NCBI RefSeq assembly: GCF_949628215.1
Contig: NC_134280.1
Span: 4,292,001-4,356,000 of the forward strand
Reading direction: 5' to 3'
Length of the DNA: 64,000 nt
Origin: Phalacrocorax aristotelis
Lineage: Eukaryota; Chordata; Aves; Suliformes; Phalacrocoracidae
Every line of letters starts with the position of its first letter. Positions within the stretch are counted from its first letter, which is position 1. Positions 13,166 to 23,699 of the stretch are shown here, one piece after another. The position numbers and the translations under genes were made by a program. Under the pieces are notes generated by a model that saw only the letters and a list, made by a program, of their open reading frames with translations, was not told where the DNA came from and did not search any database.

Positions 13166-13167
13166 AG

Positions 13168-13395
13168 GCTTTCACTTGGATAGCACCTTCCATTCAAAGA
13201 TCTCAGAACACTTAATTTAATTAAGCCTTTCAACAATGCCATAATGCAGCCAAATGTTATAATAACTGCATGTAGAGGTTTGAATCGGAGACAAAGAGAG
13301 GTTAAATGAGTCTCCCAAGGTCCCAGAATGAATTAATAACATCTCCAAGAAGAGGCTGCAAAGCCAGACCCGTAGCCCTCTCCCTCACCACAAGC
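13168..13395 (-). repeat. Near-complete MIR/CORE-SINE copy
   Basis: The plus strand begins with TAGCACCTTCCATTCAAAGA (13,181-13,200), runs through an ATCTCAGAACACTT block and TTAATTAAGCCTTTCAACA, and then reaches GAGACAAAGAGAGGTTAAAT (13,289-13,308). CTCCCAAGGTCCCAGAATGA (13,312-13,331) and GCAAAGCCAGACCCG follow. These blocks match, in order, the reverse complement of the amniote-type MIR that is abundant in turtles and also found in birds. At about 220 bases it is the best preserved SINE in the window. An open frame of about 120 codons at 13,306-13,671 starts inside it and is therefore suspect. Confidence 0.75.
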
Positions 13396-14985
13396 CTTCC
13401 CTCCTCTCCCACCCTGACACATGGACATGGGTGGGTTTCTGTGCCTGCTGGGCTGCACTGGGGAGGCTTCTGGACCTCTCTCAACTTCCCAGGGATGCTG
13501 GGAACAGTTTGTGTGAAAAACAAGCAGGGATTCCTCAGCAGGGTTAGCTGCACCCTGTATCGAACAGTGGTGATGGGAACATCCTCCCTGAAAAAACAAG
13601 ATGAGAAAAGGTCTTGTGGTGCTGTCCTCCACACCACCACTTCCTCTGGGTTACCTTGGGAAGTGGGATAGTTCGTGGTTTTCCCATGGCTAAGATCTGC
13701 GAGGTCTTTTGCGGTGCATTAGTGGTCTGTCTTATAATCCACGTCATCCAAAAGGCTAACCTTGGGAGAGCAGTCACCTCAGCCCCGTGTGGGGAATTGC
13801 TTCAGCCTGGAGGGAGGAACATCTTGTCCTCATACCGGCACAATACGCTGTATTCTGACTTTTTCTAGGAGGTCCCTTGCATTCAAATACTGACTCGTCC
13901 TGATTCCCTTAGCCTGGGAGATCTGAGGAGCATACAGGCTGCAGTGGTATGGCTCCAGGCCATACAGCACAAACTAAGCATTACCATATGTCACAGAGGC
14001 AGCTAGACAAAATCTCCCCTGAAATGCGAAGAGGAGCGCTGGATACACACAAAACTTTGCTAGTTTAAGACCAAACAGCAAAGGTTTTGTAAAACAAAAC
14101 TGGTTTACTGCTGAGCATCAGCAGCTGCTTTCAAATTTACAAATACTTCTACGTGCTACAGAACATAAATGAGAAGCAATTGATTTCCTAGCCAGCTGCC
14201 AGGACCTGAGATGGGGATTTGTTTTTTCCCAGGCGTTGCTATAGGGTTTCGTGCGCCGCGACCCACAGGTGGAGTGACCGCTGGAGCACCGGGGTCTGCG
14301 GCTCTCACCCTGCTGCCGAAGGAGAGCTGGATCTCATTGACGTGAGCTGCCCCAGGCTCTGTGGGAAGGATTTGGTCTTTATTACACCCAGGATTTCCCT
14401 GGCATGGAGGAGCTCCAAGATTAAATATTTGGCCTTTTTTTCCAGGGGACTGGCACAAGGGAAGATGCACTGGGACCGACTGCAGGAGATGCATCGTGCA
14501 CAGGGCACTCGGGGTCTCGTCAGAAAGGCCACATCACATATTCTTCCAACTCTATAATCTCATGAACACAAATATTTAATGTCCATCCCAGCCCCAGATT
14601 TATAAAAGGCCATCTGTTAACCGCTTTCACTGGTTCCCAATTAAGCTATCTCCACGGCGGGATTGATGCCACTCACGACTGACATGATACCTTCAATTTG
14701 AGGATAAGATAGTTATTTGGACTAATTTCCTTGTGGAAAAGCCCTGTGTAATTGAACAGTGTTGAAAACAAGTGGGGCTGGGCAGAATTACAACAGGGTC
14801 TGCATTGCTGATGGTACCCGTTTCACTAGTACCTTCTAACTAAAGCACAAGCTCCTGGAATCATATGATGCTTAAAAACATCAACTTTAGCTCCTAAAAT
14901 GCAGCCCCCGGTCCTTATAATTGAGAGGTTCAAAATGTGAGGTTTAAGGCTGAAAAATAAAAGGACGAAGAACAATTCCAATTGT
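13396..14985. other. Non-coding DNA, nothing certain
   Basis: Moderately GC sequence to about 14,550, then AT-rich. Overlapping open frames on both strands (up to 112 codons at 14,156-14,557) match no family I know and look like chance. A lone TATAAAAG occurs at 14,601-14,608 with no supporting promoter context. Confidence 0.55.
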
Positions 14986-15330
14986 ATTCTTTAAATCTAA
15001 TTATTTTAAGCGTGATTTTGGAATGTTGCAAGCCGAACACAGCAGTGTATATTACACACAAATTCCTACAAAAAGGAAATTATGTGTGTTTAAACCACCT
15101 TGTAGTGGCTTAAGCTTATCTGTATTAATTAAACACATTAAAATAATATGTGACTGTTAATACATAAAACAACATTAAAAAATAATAACTGTTTTCTCTT
15201 AAAGGTTAAATGGGCTCAATTCTTTGCAAGTGCAAATGAGTGTCATTCCATTGCATTAATTGCCATCATCTTGCTTGCCCACGTTCCTCTAAAATGCAAG
15301 TCTGGGCACTTTTAGCATGCAAATTTAGCT
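14986..15330. promoter_or_regulatory. Possible enhancer: TAAT-rich stretch with POU octamer
   Basis: AT-rich sequence dense in ATTA/TAAT homeodomain cores (for example around 14,998-15,004, 15,124-15,140 and 15,158-15,165), ending with a perfect octamer ATGCAAAT at 15,317-15,324. Homeodomain and POU factors bind these cores, and vertebrate developmental enhancers often look like this. AT-rich DNA also produces such cores by chance, so this is a weak inference. Confidence 0.25.
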
Positions 15331-15720
15331 TTAAACTTCTCGCGGTGAGAGACCTTGGTCGCGACACGACCCACGCAGGTAGAGCAGAGCCTGCAGACAG
15401 ACCTTCAGTATTACACGCCGCCTGGCTCAGCTTACAGGCTCGATGGAAGGCTCCGAGCTCTGCAGATATTTTCCTCCAGCAATTGTTCAAAGTCTTTACT
15501 GCACGTAATGAAACTTGAATTTTAAATTTATTTTGATGAGCTGAAATCCGCAGTCCTAATTGGTGTACACATAGCGTGTTCTTAGTTACGAGATAAACAA
15601 TTTATCCCAGTATCAAGGAAACATCGGTTAAGGTTTTATTAGACTCCCAAATATGTACGATAAACGCACCCCTCTGTTTGTTGCAACAGCAATGGTAAAA
15701 TAAACTCCCAGCACATACTG

Positions 15721-15850
15721 CAGCGACCAAGCCGAGCTCTTTGTCTCAGCGCGTGGAAACGGGCCCTGCTCCCACCCACCGCCCACCGGCCCCGCCGCCT
15801 CCGCCCCCGCTTCGCACCCAGCCGCCGCGCGGAGCTTGGCGAAAATACCG
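15721..15850. promoter_or_regulatory. Tiny CpG-dense islet
   Basis: I count 18 CpG dinucleotides in 130 bases. The central 60 bases (15,781-15,840) contain 51 G or C. The surrounding kilobase is AT-rich and CpG-poor. The peak is shorter than the usual 200-base island cut-off. It could be a minor or lncRNA promoter, a GC-box-type regulatory element (CCGCCTCCGCCCCCGC-like core), or a local gene-conversion peak. I see no TATA box or reading frame next to it. Confidence 0.45.
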
Positions 15851-18150
15851 TCTGTGCTCCTACAGGTGTTACATTTTTTGCTCCCCCAGTGACCAGTAAC
15901 AGTGCTATTGGACTAAAATAATATATCTAAAAACAATGTGCTGGCATCGCTGAGAACATACATATAAGGCCACTGAGGTCCACACAGCAAGGATTGCACA
16001 ATAACCCATTAAAATAAACATTTGCAACCACAGATAGCTGGACTGAAATCCCTGCTCTGATACAAATAACATCTGGACAACTTTTGTATGCATCTTCCAG
16101 CATAAAACACCCTTGAGAAAAAATAGGAGGCAAGCTAAAAGACAAAGGACCACTAAAGATTTTATTATGCTATGGGTGTGGTGCCATAAATTTGAGGGGA
16201 TTCAGGCAAGAGTTGCCAAGCTTGAATTTAAACAGCATGTTGTTTTTAAAAGTTGTAACATTAGTGACGAACAAGTCAGTGTTCTTACATAATTAATCCA
16301 GTGTGAAATAGAGTGACTGGAAGACATCCAGTGGTTTAAAAATAACTCAATCATTTATAAGATCCACAGTACTATAGGATTTAACATTAAGGCACAGGAA
16401 GTGAAGGCATCTTGGTACGGAGCATGCTGTTTTAATTCCACAAAAGCTTTACGAATTCAGCCTAACCGAGCTCACTGTACAACAGCCCTGCGCCATGCAA
16501 AGCGAGGGAGGTTCCTCTCGAGTGGATCTCAGGTTTAATGAGCAGGATTTTGTGACTGTGATTGTTTTTTTTTATTGGTTTTTTTTTTCTTCTCTCCACC
16601 ATGTAGAGTTGTCTCTAGCTGGAGATGCCATTAAAGAGACAAAAATGGGAGTGCTTTTTTCAAAATGGTAATGTTTAACTGGAAGGACTGGGAGAAAGAC
16701 AAAGATATGCGGGGAAGCTAATGAGAGTCTTCAGAAGACATATAATCATGGTAGGAATTTGGATGGACTTTAACATCCAGTGTTATTCGTTAGTGGTGTT
16801 TCCAGCTGGCAACAAGCACAAGTAAGCGCAAACTGGAAACACAGCGTGAGTGGGGCTCAATGTAACGATAAAGAAAAACAGCCAAACAAAACCCTCATTC
16901 ACTGTGCTGACCTAAAGTCGCCACTTACATTTGTAAGCCGAGGGCCCGGTTCTTCAAGTTATTCTGACACAAATCTCCAGCAAAAGCTGCCTGTAAAAGT
17001 AAGACATGGTTGTAGTTACTGTTCCTGCAAGCTGGAAGCAAGCAACAGGCATAGGTATATATGAGCCCTCCCCTTATGCATCCAAAACTGATAGGGGAGG
17101 TCCAGGCAAAGCTGTCTCTGGCTGTACCATTTTCCAGTTCACAAGTGAAACCAGTGCACCTTACAGCGCTTAATCTTGGTGCAAGCTCCTGGGCTGCATC
17201 CAGCTGTCCTGCCTGCGCTCAGCTCTCACCCAAGCGCCTGCCAGTCCTGCGGGATGAGCTGCTGCTGCAAGGTGGGTGCCCGAGGCAGGGTTTGGTGAAC
17301 TGGAAAACTCTACAAATCTAACGCAGAAGGCAAATTGACATGAAGAGCGTTACCTACATGCCAAAGACATGGGATATCTCCCTTGAGGCATGTATCACCC
17401 TTTTGCTCAGCCCCTCTTGGGGAAGTACTCAGCACCACGTGCTCCCTCCAAAATCACAGAGGCATCAAAGACATCTTGGGATCAGGTCCCAAGTGAGTTT
17501 TCATGCCTGAAACATCACAGGCCTGCCCAAAACCCTCAGTCTGCACAAGGATATCATGTTTCTTGCAGGACAGAAATTGATGGGGTTCCAGAAGAAGCTA
17601 AACCCTTTATTCAAAACCAGTGTCCAGAAAATTGCTGGTTTGGATGAAGCAAGATCCAAATTTGAACCACGTTTAACAAATGATTATACTGAGCCAGATT
17701 TCGGGCCCACTATCCTCTGTTCGTGTCCCGTTACAGTGAACGGAGAACCCCTTATCACCTACAGCCGCCAGCCCAGCATGGCCACCATGTCATGCTGGAC
17801 ACAGGCGCTTCCAGGTCTAGCTGGACTTCTCAATGTCATTTCATCACGCCTTGCATCATGTCGCTCTGTGAAAGCCCACCAGCCTGAGAAGTGGCTTTGC
17901 CTCAAAGAATATGCGAATTCCTGATAAAGGGAGATAAAGAATAAAGTGCAGAGATAGAAGGTGACTCTCCTTTAGCAGTGTGTTTCCTCTTCGCCTGGCT
18001 TGACATACAGGATGAGAGCAAATATATCAAAATCGTAATCTTGAATGATCAAAATAAATCACATACAATTGATTTTGACTAATGTAAAACTAACTGAATA
18101 CATTTCTGGAAACAGTACTTATGAATTAATAATAGTGATTAAGATGAATT
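15851..18150. other. Non-coding DNA, nothing recognised
   Basis: Single-copy sequence with T-rich runs near 16,565-16,592. At 17,562-17,569 a TTTCTTGCAG acceptor-like site precedes an open stretch to about 17,920 (122 codons from 17,556) and AATAAA near 17,939. The predicted peptide resembles no protein I know, so this is not called an exon. Confidence 0.5.
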
Positions 18151-18154
18151 AAAC

Positions 18155-18230
18155 ACACAGACTAAATTCTGCCCTACAACACGCTGACTTCCATGGAAAC
18201 TGTGCGTGCTTTTAGGGTCTGAATCTAGCA
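18155..18230. repeat. Possible ancient amniote repeat fragment
   Basis: The phrases TAAATTCTGCCCT, GACTTCCATGGAAACT and GGTCTGAATCTAGC occur in the order seen in an old palindromic repeat common in turtle and crocodile DNA, as I remember it. The copy is short and diverged, and I cannot name the family with certainty. Confidence 0.25.
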
Positions 18231-19199
18231 AGTTAATTCTGAATTATTTTTATCTGTTGAATCAAAGTAGTAAGTTAAAAAGAATTTATATGGCTAAATA
18301 ACATGCTACACTTACCAATGTTTATTGAGCTTTGAATATTATTTTCTCAAATTAACAGTATATTTGCTTAACAATGCAAAAAGTGGCTTTGTAAAAACCA
18401 TTACTGCCGGACTGCAGCAAGTCTTAACTAAACAAAGGTGCAAGGAGTGTGACTCAAAACAGTATTTTTATTTCAGTGGATAAGGACGAATTCCAAGAAT
18501 CATTAACCCTATCTTCCATTTTCCGTTTGTTCCCATTCACTGATAATGAGAAACCTGATCCACAAATTCCCCCCATCCACCCTGATAGTATTACGTCCCA
18601 AGTTTGACCCAGCAACATTATGACAAGTCTTTTCCTTGAAAAATTCACTTATATTTTTGGTATATATTTCTCTTTCTATAAACCTGTCCTTTTCATAAAT
18701 CTATACATTTATATGCACACACATATTTTTACATGTGAAGGTGTATTTTATTTCTATGTGTATCTACATGCATGTTTTGCCATAAGTATTTTTGTGTATT
18801 TGTCTCTATAACAGATTAATTCTTCATGACAAACTCATTCTTGGACTAGAAACTGCCTGAAATTTAGAGTAAGGGAAACGGAGCAAGCTGAAATGCACTG
18901 TGTGGCATTTCCTATGAGGATTTACAGAGGCACATTTAAGAAAGAGAAAAGGTTGGTTCAGGCAAGTTCAAACCCATTAGGTGGATAAACAGTGTTTAAG
19001 ATTGGGCATGAGAACTGAAGGAAGGAATAACTATGGATGCGGAAGTAAATACAAAATGAGCTACGTTGCCAGATGTGTTTTTTAAAGGTAGCATGCGTCA
19101 GGTTAACCTTTCTTTGGTTGGTATCAGTTCAGATTAATTCAGATGAGAACATCTGCAGAGAAGGACTTGTAGGTGAGCAGAGAAGAGGAAAGCCTGTAT
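18231..19199. other. AT-rich non-coding DNA
   Basis: AT-rich sequence with alternating TA/CA runs near 18,690-18,740. No gene, repeat family or promoter is recognised. Confidence 0.55.
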
Positions 19200-19560
19200 T
19201 ACCAGAGGAGATTAAAACAGCTAGGCATGCTCAGCCCAATAAAACGAAGGCTGAGATGCAATTTCTGTCTATAAATAAAGCAATGGGGTTAAAAGAAGCA
19301 GGGACAAGATTTGCTATTAACACATGTATGAATGGATATAATCTGGCAGTTAATGAGCTTCAGGAGAAGCTTGATGAAGGGACCTGACAGTGCAAGCTCT
19401 CCAGCAGCCGTCCCGCGAGGGCATGAGGATGGGGGAAGGAAGAAAACAACAGTTCCAGAGGCTGTTAAAATGGATCTTGATCAATGTACATATGGGATTA
19501 TGAGAAGCGGGTGTGAAACCCAGCACTCAGAGGGTCCCTGCCAGTCCCATGTAGCTAACC
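19200..19560 (+). mobile_element. Old CR1 LINE 3' tail
   Basis: Several CR1 landmarks occur in order on the plus strand. GGAGATTAAAACAGCTAGGCATG corresponds to the usual gagagattgaaagaactgggcatg. CTATAAATA (19,269-19,277) and GGGACAAGA (19,301-19,309) follow. AATGGATATAATCTGGCAGT (19,331-19,350) matches aatggatataaactggcc. TTAAAATGGATCTTGATCA then leads to the end block GGGTCCCTGCCAGTCCCATG near 19,533-19,552. This is the non-coding or terminal part of a 5'-truncated copy of an older CR1 type, like those common in turtles and crocodiles. It is heavily decayed and codes for nothing. Flanking A-rich sequence follows. Confidence 0.72.
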
Positions 19561-20559
19561 TAAAATAAAATATTTTTTGTAAAGTAAGGACCTGTAAACT
19601 TTTAACACTTAGGAAAAATAAAAATAAGAAGCAAGAAAGTTTTCCAAGAGTGATGAAATAAAAAATTTCCCACCAAAATATTCCCCCCAAACATTTTAAT
19701 TGCTATAAAGCATTTTTTCAGTAGAAAACTTTCTCTTGCATTTGTTTCTAGAGGCTCAAGGCAGAAGCAGGCAGGACGTCTGGAAGGGACTTAGACATTT
19801 ACGCCTCACTGCCACTGGTTGACCTCCTCCAGAGAACCCAGGACGTGCTTGGGTTAGTCTTCATGTTTCTGGTGATTAAACAGCTCTTGGTCTCACTTCT
19901 TGCTAAATCCTGATGACATACGACACGGTGTCTCTCTGCTAGATGTTAACAGGACAACGCGCTGTTTTTCTCATCCGTGGGCGCCTGCCAAAAGGGAGGT
20001 CCCAGTCCTCCTTTTTGCCACAGACTGGACGAGGACAGGGCCTGGCTCATGGCAAGGACGTTCAGGGCAGGCACTGGAAGAGTTTCTTGGGGTCACCGAT
20101 GGCTCTTCTATGTACGATCTGAAACAGCGGGTTGGGTAAATATCTGCTGCTCCATTCTCATAGTTGATCTTACCTTAGGCCAGCTGGGTGCACCAGATGC
20201 TCTAATTAGTAGACCATATCAGAACTTTTCTGTCGAAATTGCCTTTCTAATAGAAAATATCCTTTCCAGGAAAAGATTGTTGGGAAAAGAGGAGTTGGTT
20301 TGAAGAGTTTCCTTTTTGTGTTGTTAAAACACAGCTTTCTGGTTAATTGGTTAAAACATTTTAATCAATTTCATTTTTATCAGCAACTTGAAAAATCATT
20401 GTGAATTTCTAAAAATACGATATTTTTGGAAATCCTTTCGTTTGAAAAAAATATTGTGGTTTTAAATTTTCGTCCAAGAGTTGGATTAATTTCTTTTCTA
20501 AAAACAGAAAATATGTAATAGGAAGGGATTTCCACTTTCTAGCCAGCCATGGCATTTAG
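19561..20559. other. Non-coding DNA, nothing recognised
   Basis: AT-rich single-copy DNA with a slightly GC-richer patch at 19,980-20,110. A phrase GTCTGGAAGGGACTTAGACA at 19,779-19,798 recalls a CR1 end on the minus strand but its flanks do not fit. Confidence 0.5.
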
Positions 20560-20880
20560 TGGTATTATTATAATTAGTTATTTTCATTCCTTTTATGTAG
20601 AACCATTCATAAATACCCTAAATTGTAGCAAGGGCTACACACAAATTAGTTTTTACAGAATAGGGCAATCAAAAGCAGAATTCTATTTTTAAAAAGAAAA
20701 AAAAAATTAAAATGAAAACTTTGGTTTGGGATCAGAACTTGTATGCAAATGCAATTACTGGACGGGCCAGAACATATTAAACGTAAATCTTTATAGCGAA
20801 ATAACCAACCTGAAAATAATTAAATGCATTTAAACGTTCCCAGCTTTTGGCTGTTGCTATCAGGTAGCAGAGAGCAAGCG
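20560..20880. promoter_or_regulatory. Possible AT-rich enhancer
   Basis: Contains ATTATAATTAGTTA near 20,566-20,580, a CTATTTTTAA MEF2-like core near 20,683-20,692, a perfect octamer ATGCAAAT at 20,743-20,750 and AATTAAATGCATTTAAA near 20,818-20,834. The combination resembles developmental enhancers, but the motifs are all AT-rich and expected at some rate by chance. Confidence 0.2.
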
Positions 20881-23520
20881 ATATGCTCAAAACTTGGCCC
20901 TTGCTCTTCAAGATGCTGAAGGCTCTCCAGTGCAATCACGAGATGGATACGAGCCGTGTCCGGCACAGGCTCTTGCTGCTAATTGGTAGAGGCCAATGAC
21001 AAATTAGAGAGAAACATCTGACATCTTGATAAAATAATCTTCAGTTTTCAAGACTCTGATTTTGATTACTCCTTGGAAACACACAAGGAGAAAAGAATTT
21101 ACAATAGCCGTGACCTGGTCCTTGCAAAAAAACAATGCAAAAGAACTGCTTGGAAATGAAATTCCTAACACTGACCTGGAATCTAGATGCCATGGTTTGA
21201 AATTCCTATGTCAACAAGTACAAGAAACCCAGGAGAAAGTTCCCAAATGCAAAAGGCACGACGTATTCAGAATGAGAAGCATCTGAAAGAAGGTGGCAAC
21301 GGCTGGAGTTCAACAAAGCCACAAGGCCCACACATATGTTGTGGGTATCTTAGATGTTAATCCAAGTATCTGCCTGCCACGGGAGCCAGTGATAACCCAG
21401 GTGTTGATACTGCATCTGTATCCCACTCCGCAGAACATCAGTCCTACAGTGGTTTCATATACAGTATATGAAGCTAAACATACGAGTTATAGAACTACAT
21501 AGACTGATAGCTGGCATGGGCATATTATATACATTTTTCTGTAATTTAATTTTCTGTAATTCTGTGGGTCCATAGAGTAAACGGACTTTGACAAAATATG
21601 AGTGTTTTATAATGAAAGAACAGCATTAAAGGGTTTGCTTAGGCTTGTAAAGGCAGGCTTTCTTTCCCATTACCTGTGTTCTTATCAGAGAAAAGTTTCC
21701 CTTCCCCTCCTTTGCCAAAATTTCTAGGCCGCAAACATTATCTGCAGCATAATGAAATCCATCTGCTATCACCTGATGCATAGCAACTCAGCTGGCAACC
21801 TATGTCTTGCATTAACATAAAGATGAAATATTTCTTTTCCGGATCAAAGCGGCGTACATCTACCGTATTTCTGAATGAACATGGTTATTATGACTTAGAG
21901 GATGGACACTCTGGTGTTGACACTGATTTTGGTGTATAAATTATTCCCTGGCCCTAGTGCACACCAGGAGCCAGTGCTACCGGGGCTTGTGCCCTGCACA
22001 GAGGAGTCTGAGAAGCCTGTAGAAGACCAAAATCTTAAGAGAACCAGCCAAATTTCTGGAGTCATGCGTGAAGGGGAAAAGTAAAAATGACAATAGTCCC
22101 CAGGATACAGAGGCAAGATTTTTGTCAGATGCTATATTGCCTCTGACATTTGCAGTGGGAAGACATGCCACATGATTCAAGCTGTAGCATCCCCATACAC
22201 ATTTTAAAAGTTCTGCCCCTAACCTTGGTTGAAACCTGAATGAAGGAAAAAGATTCAGTCCAATCATTTACAGATCATTAATGGGAGAAGTGATTATTTG
22301 CCTTTAGAGAAGACACCCACTGAAAAATGATGACATTATGCTCTCTTTAAAGGGGTGCTGTGGCTTTTATCGATGCTCTTGGTACAATCCATTTCTGCAA
22401 ACTGCATGTGAGAAGGTTTTACCACTGTCATTACAGATAAGTGCTATGGCTGGGCTGGGAACACCTGCCTTGGTGCTGCAGCATCTTTTGGGTTGCATCC
22501 CCTAAATGCAGCCGCAGAACAGCTGAAGTTAAGCTTAAAGTTTGACGGTAAGAAGGAATGAAAGGATTGTTTCTGCCTGGCTGAAAGTGAAAATCTGAGA
22601 GCTCTGAGCACTGAAGGTACACAATGGGAAATGAACTTGGCCTGTGAATTGGGCCCTGGGGTTTGCGGTTCAATCCAGCCACTGCGACTGCATCAAAAAT
22701 TTCAACACTGTGGCAGACCTACTTCTTGCGCCTGTGCGAACCGAAGCTCTGTTTCCCTGAAATAATGCAAGCACGCTGTGTTTGTATATTATCTAACTCC
22801 AAGCTATAAAATTACATATTTGGCACATATCTAAAAATTGCCCAGGAGAGCCATGCTCCTCTTTCTAAAAGTGATAATTTTTAAAAAACATAATTGCATT
22901 ATTATTCTTTAACTTACTCATATTTAATAATCAGAATAGGGTTTTTTCACCTCCAACACTGGCATATTTTTACACTCTCAGTTTTCACTAATATTAAAGT
23001 CTAGACCAGCTCAACACAGCTGAGATGAAATATTTCATGCGTTATCAGCTTTTTGGCAGCCACTGGATTTGTGTACCCATCAAAACTGCGTCTTCTGAGA
23101 AGAGAAAGAATTAAGAAAAAGTCATTTACCCAGTTAATTCTGTAACTATCGATTTCAGTGTAAACCCCTTCCTCTTTATAAGATTAATTTTGTTCTTCCC
23201 ATGCCCCACAGAAAAAGCTTGTGCCCAGAGAAAAGCTGCTATGAAAGGGATACAAATGAATCTACTTAGATAATTGTAATTCCAGTCAGACCCTGGCACC
23301 ATGTAGTTCATGTTTTATCATAAGGGACCAATTTTTAAGATTTAGCCATCAGTCTAAAGAGTGCAACACAGAATTTCACCCCCAGTACTGCGGAGAAGGC
23401 AGGGTTGACTTTAGTCAAGGAGAGCGTACCTGGGACTTCACTCAAGACATTCGAATAAGTGGGATTTTTTGCACTGTGAGAATAACAGCACCTGAATCAG
23501 CCTCGTGGTGCTAGTGTCCA
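20881..23520. other. Non-coding DNA, nothing recognised
   Basis: Single-copy, mostly AT-rich sequence. An 11-base phrase TTTCTGTAATT is duplicated at 21,536-21,561. A B-box-like GGTTCAATCC near 22,668 lacks an A box. Open frames reach only 96 codons. Confidence 0.55.
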
Positions 23521-23533
23521 ACATATATTTATC

Positions 23534-23667
23534 TATAAAAGGAGGACCTCTCACCCCTTCGGTCCATCAGCAGTGGGTTTGGAGGGCTAACCAAGACAGC
23601 AGCCATGCAATCCCGAAAGCTGCATTACAAATGCCTGCCCTATATTTGAGAAGTAACATCAAATAAA
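23534..23667 (+). promoter_or_regulatory. Compact TATA, ATG and poly(A)-signal arrangement
   Basis: A full-consensus TATAAAAGG lies at 23,534-23,542. About 30 bases downstream is an initiator-like TCCATCAG (23,563-23,570). An ATG in fair context (GCAGCCATGC, ATG at 23,604) opens only a 14-codon frame before TGA, and AATAAA follows at 23,662-23,667. The spacing is that of a tiny transcription unit, or of a dead 5' end. I do not recognise the peptide. Chance assembly is quite possible. Confidence 0.22.
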
Positions 23668-23699
23668 AACCTCACCAGTTTCATGTATTTTGTAGTGGA

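Noticed and set aside
13306..13671. 121-codon plus-strand ATG frame
   Set aside because: Its first part lies inside a MIR copy, so it is a chance frame through a repeat.
14601..14608. TATAAAAG as a promoter
   Set aside because: A lone TATA motif in AT-rich DNA with no initiator, CpG enrichment or reading frame.
17556..17924. Exon-like open stretch after TTTCTTGCAG with a downstream AATAAA
   Set aside because: The translation is not like any known protein in any frame, and no donor or neighbouring exon was found.
19740..19830. TCTGGAAGGGACTTAGACA as another CR1 end
   Set aside because: The flanks lack the other CR1 terminal blocks, so the similarity is too short.
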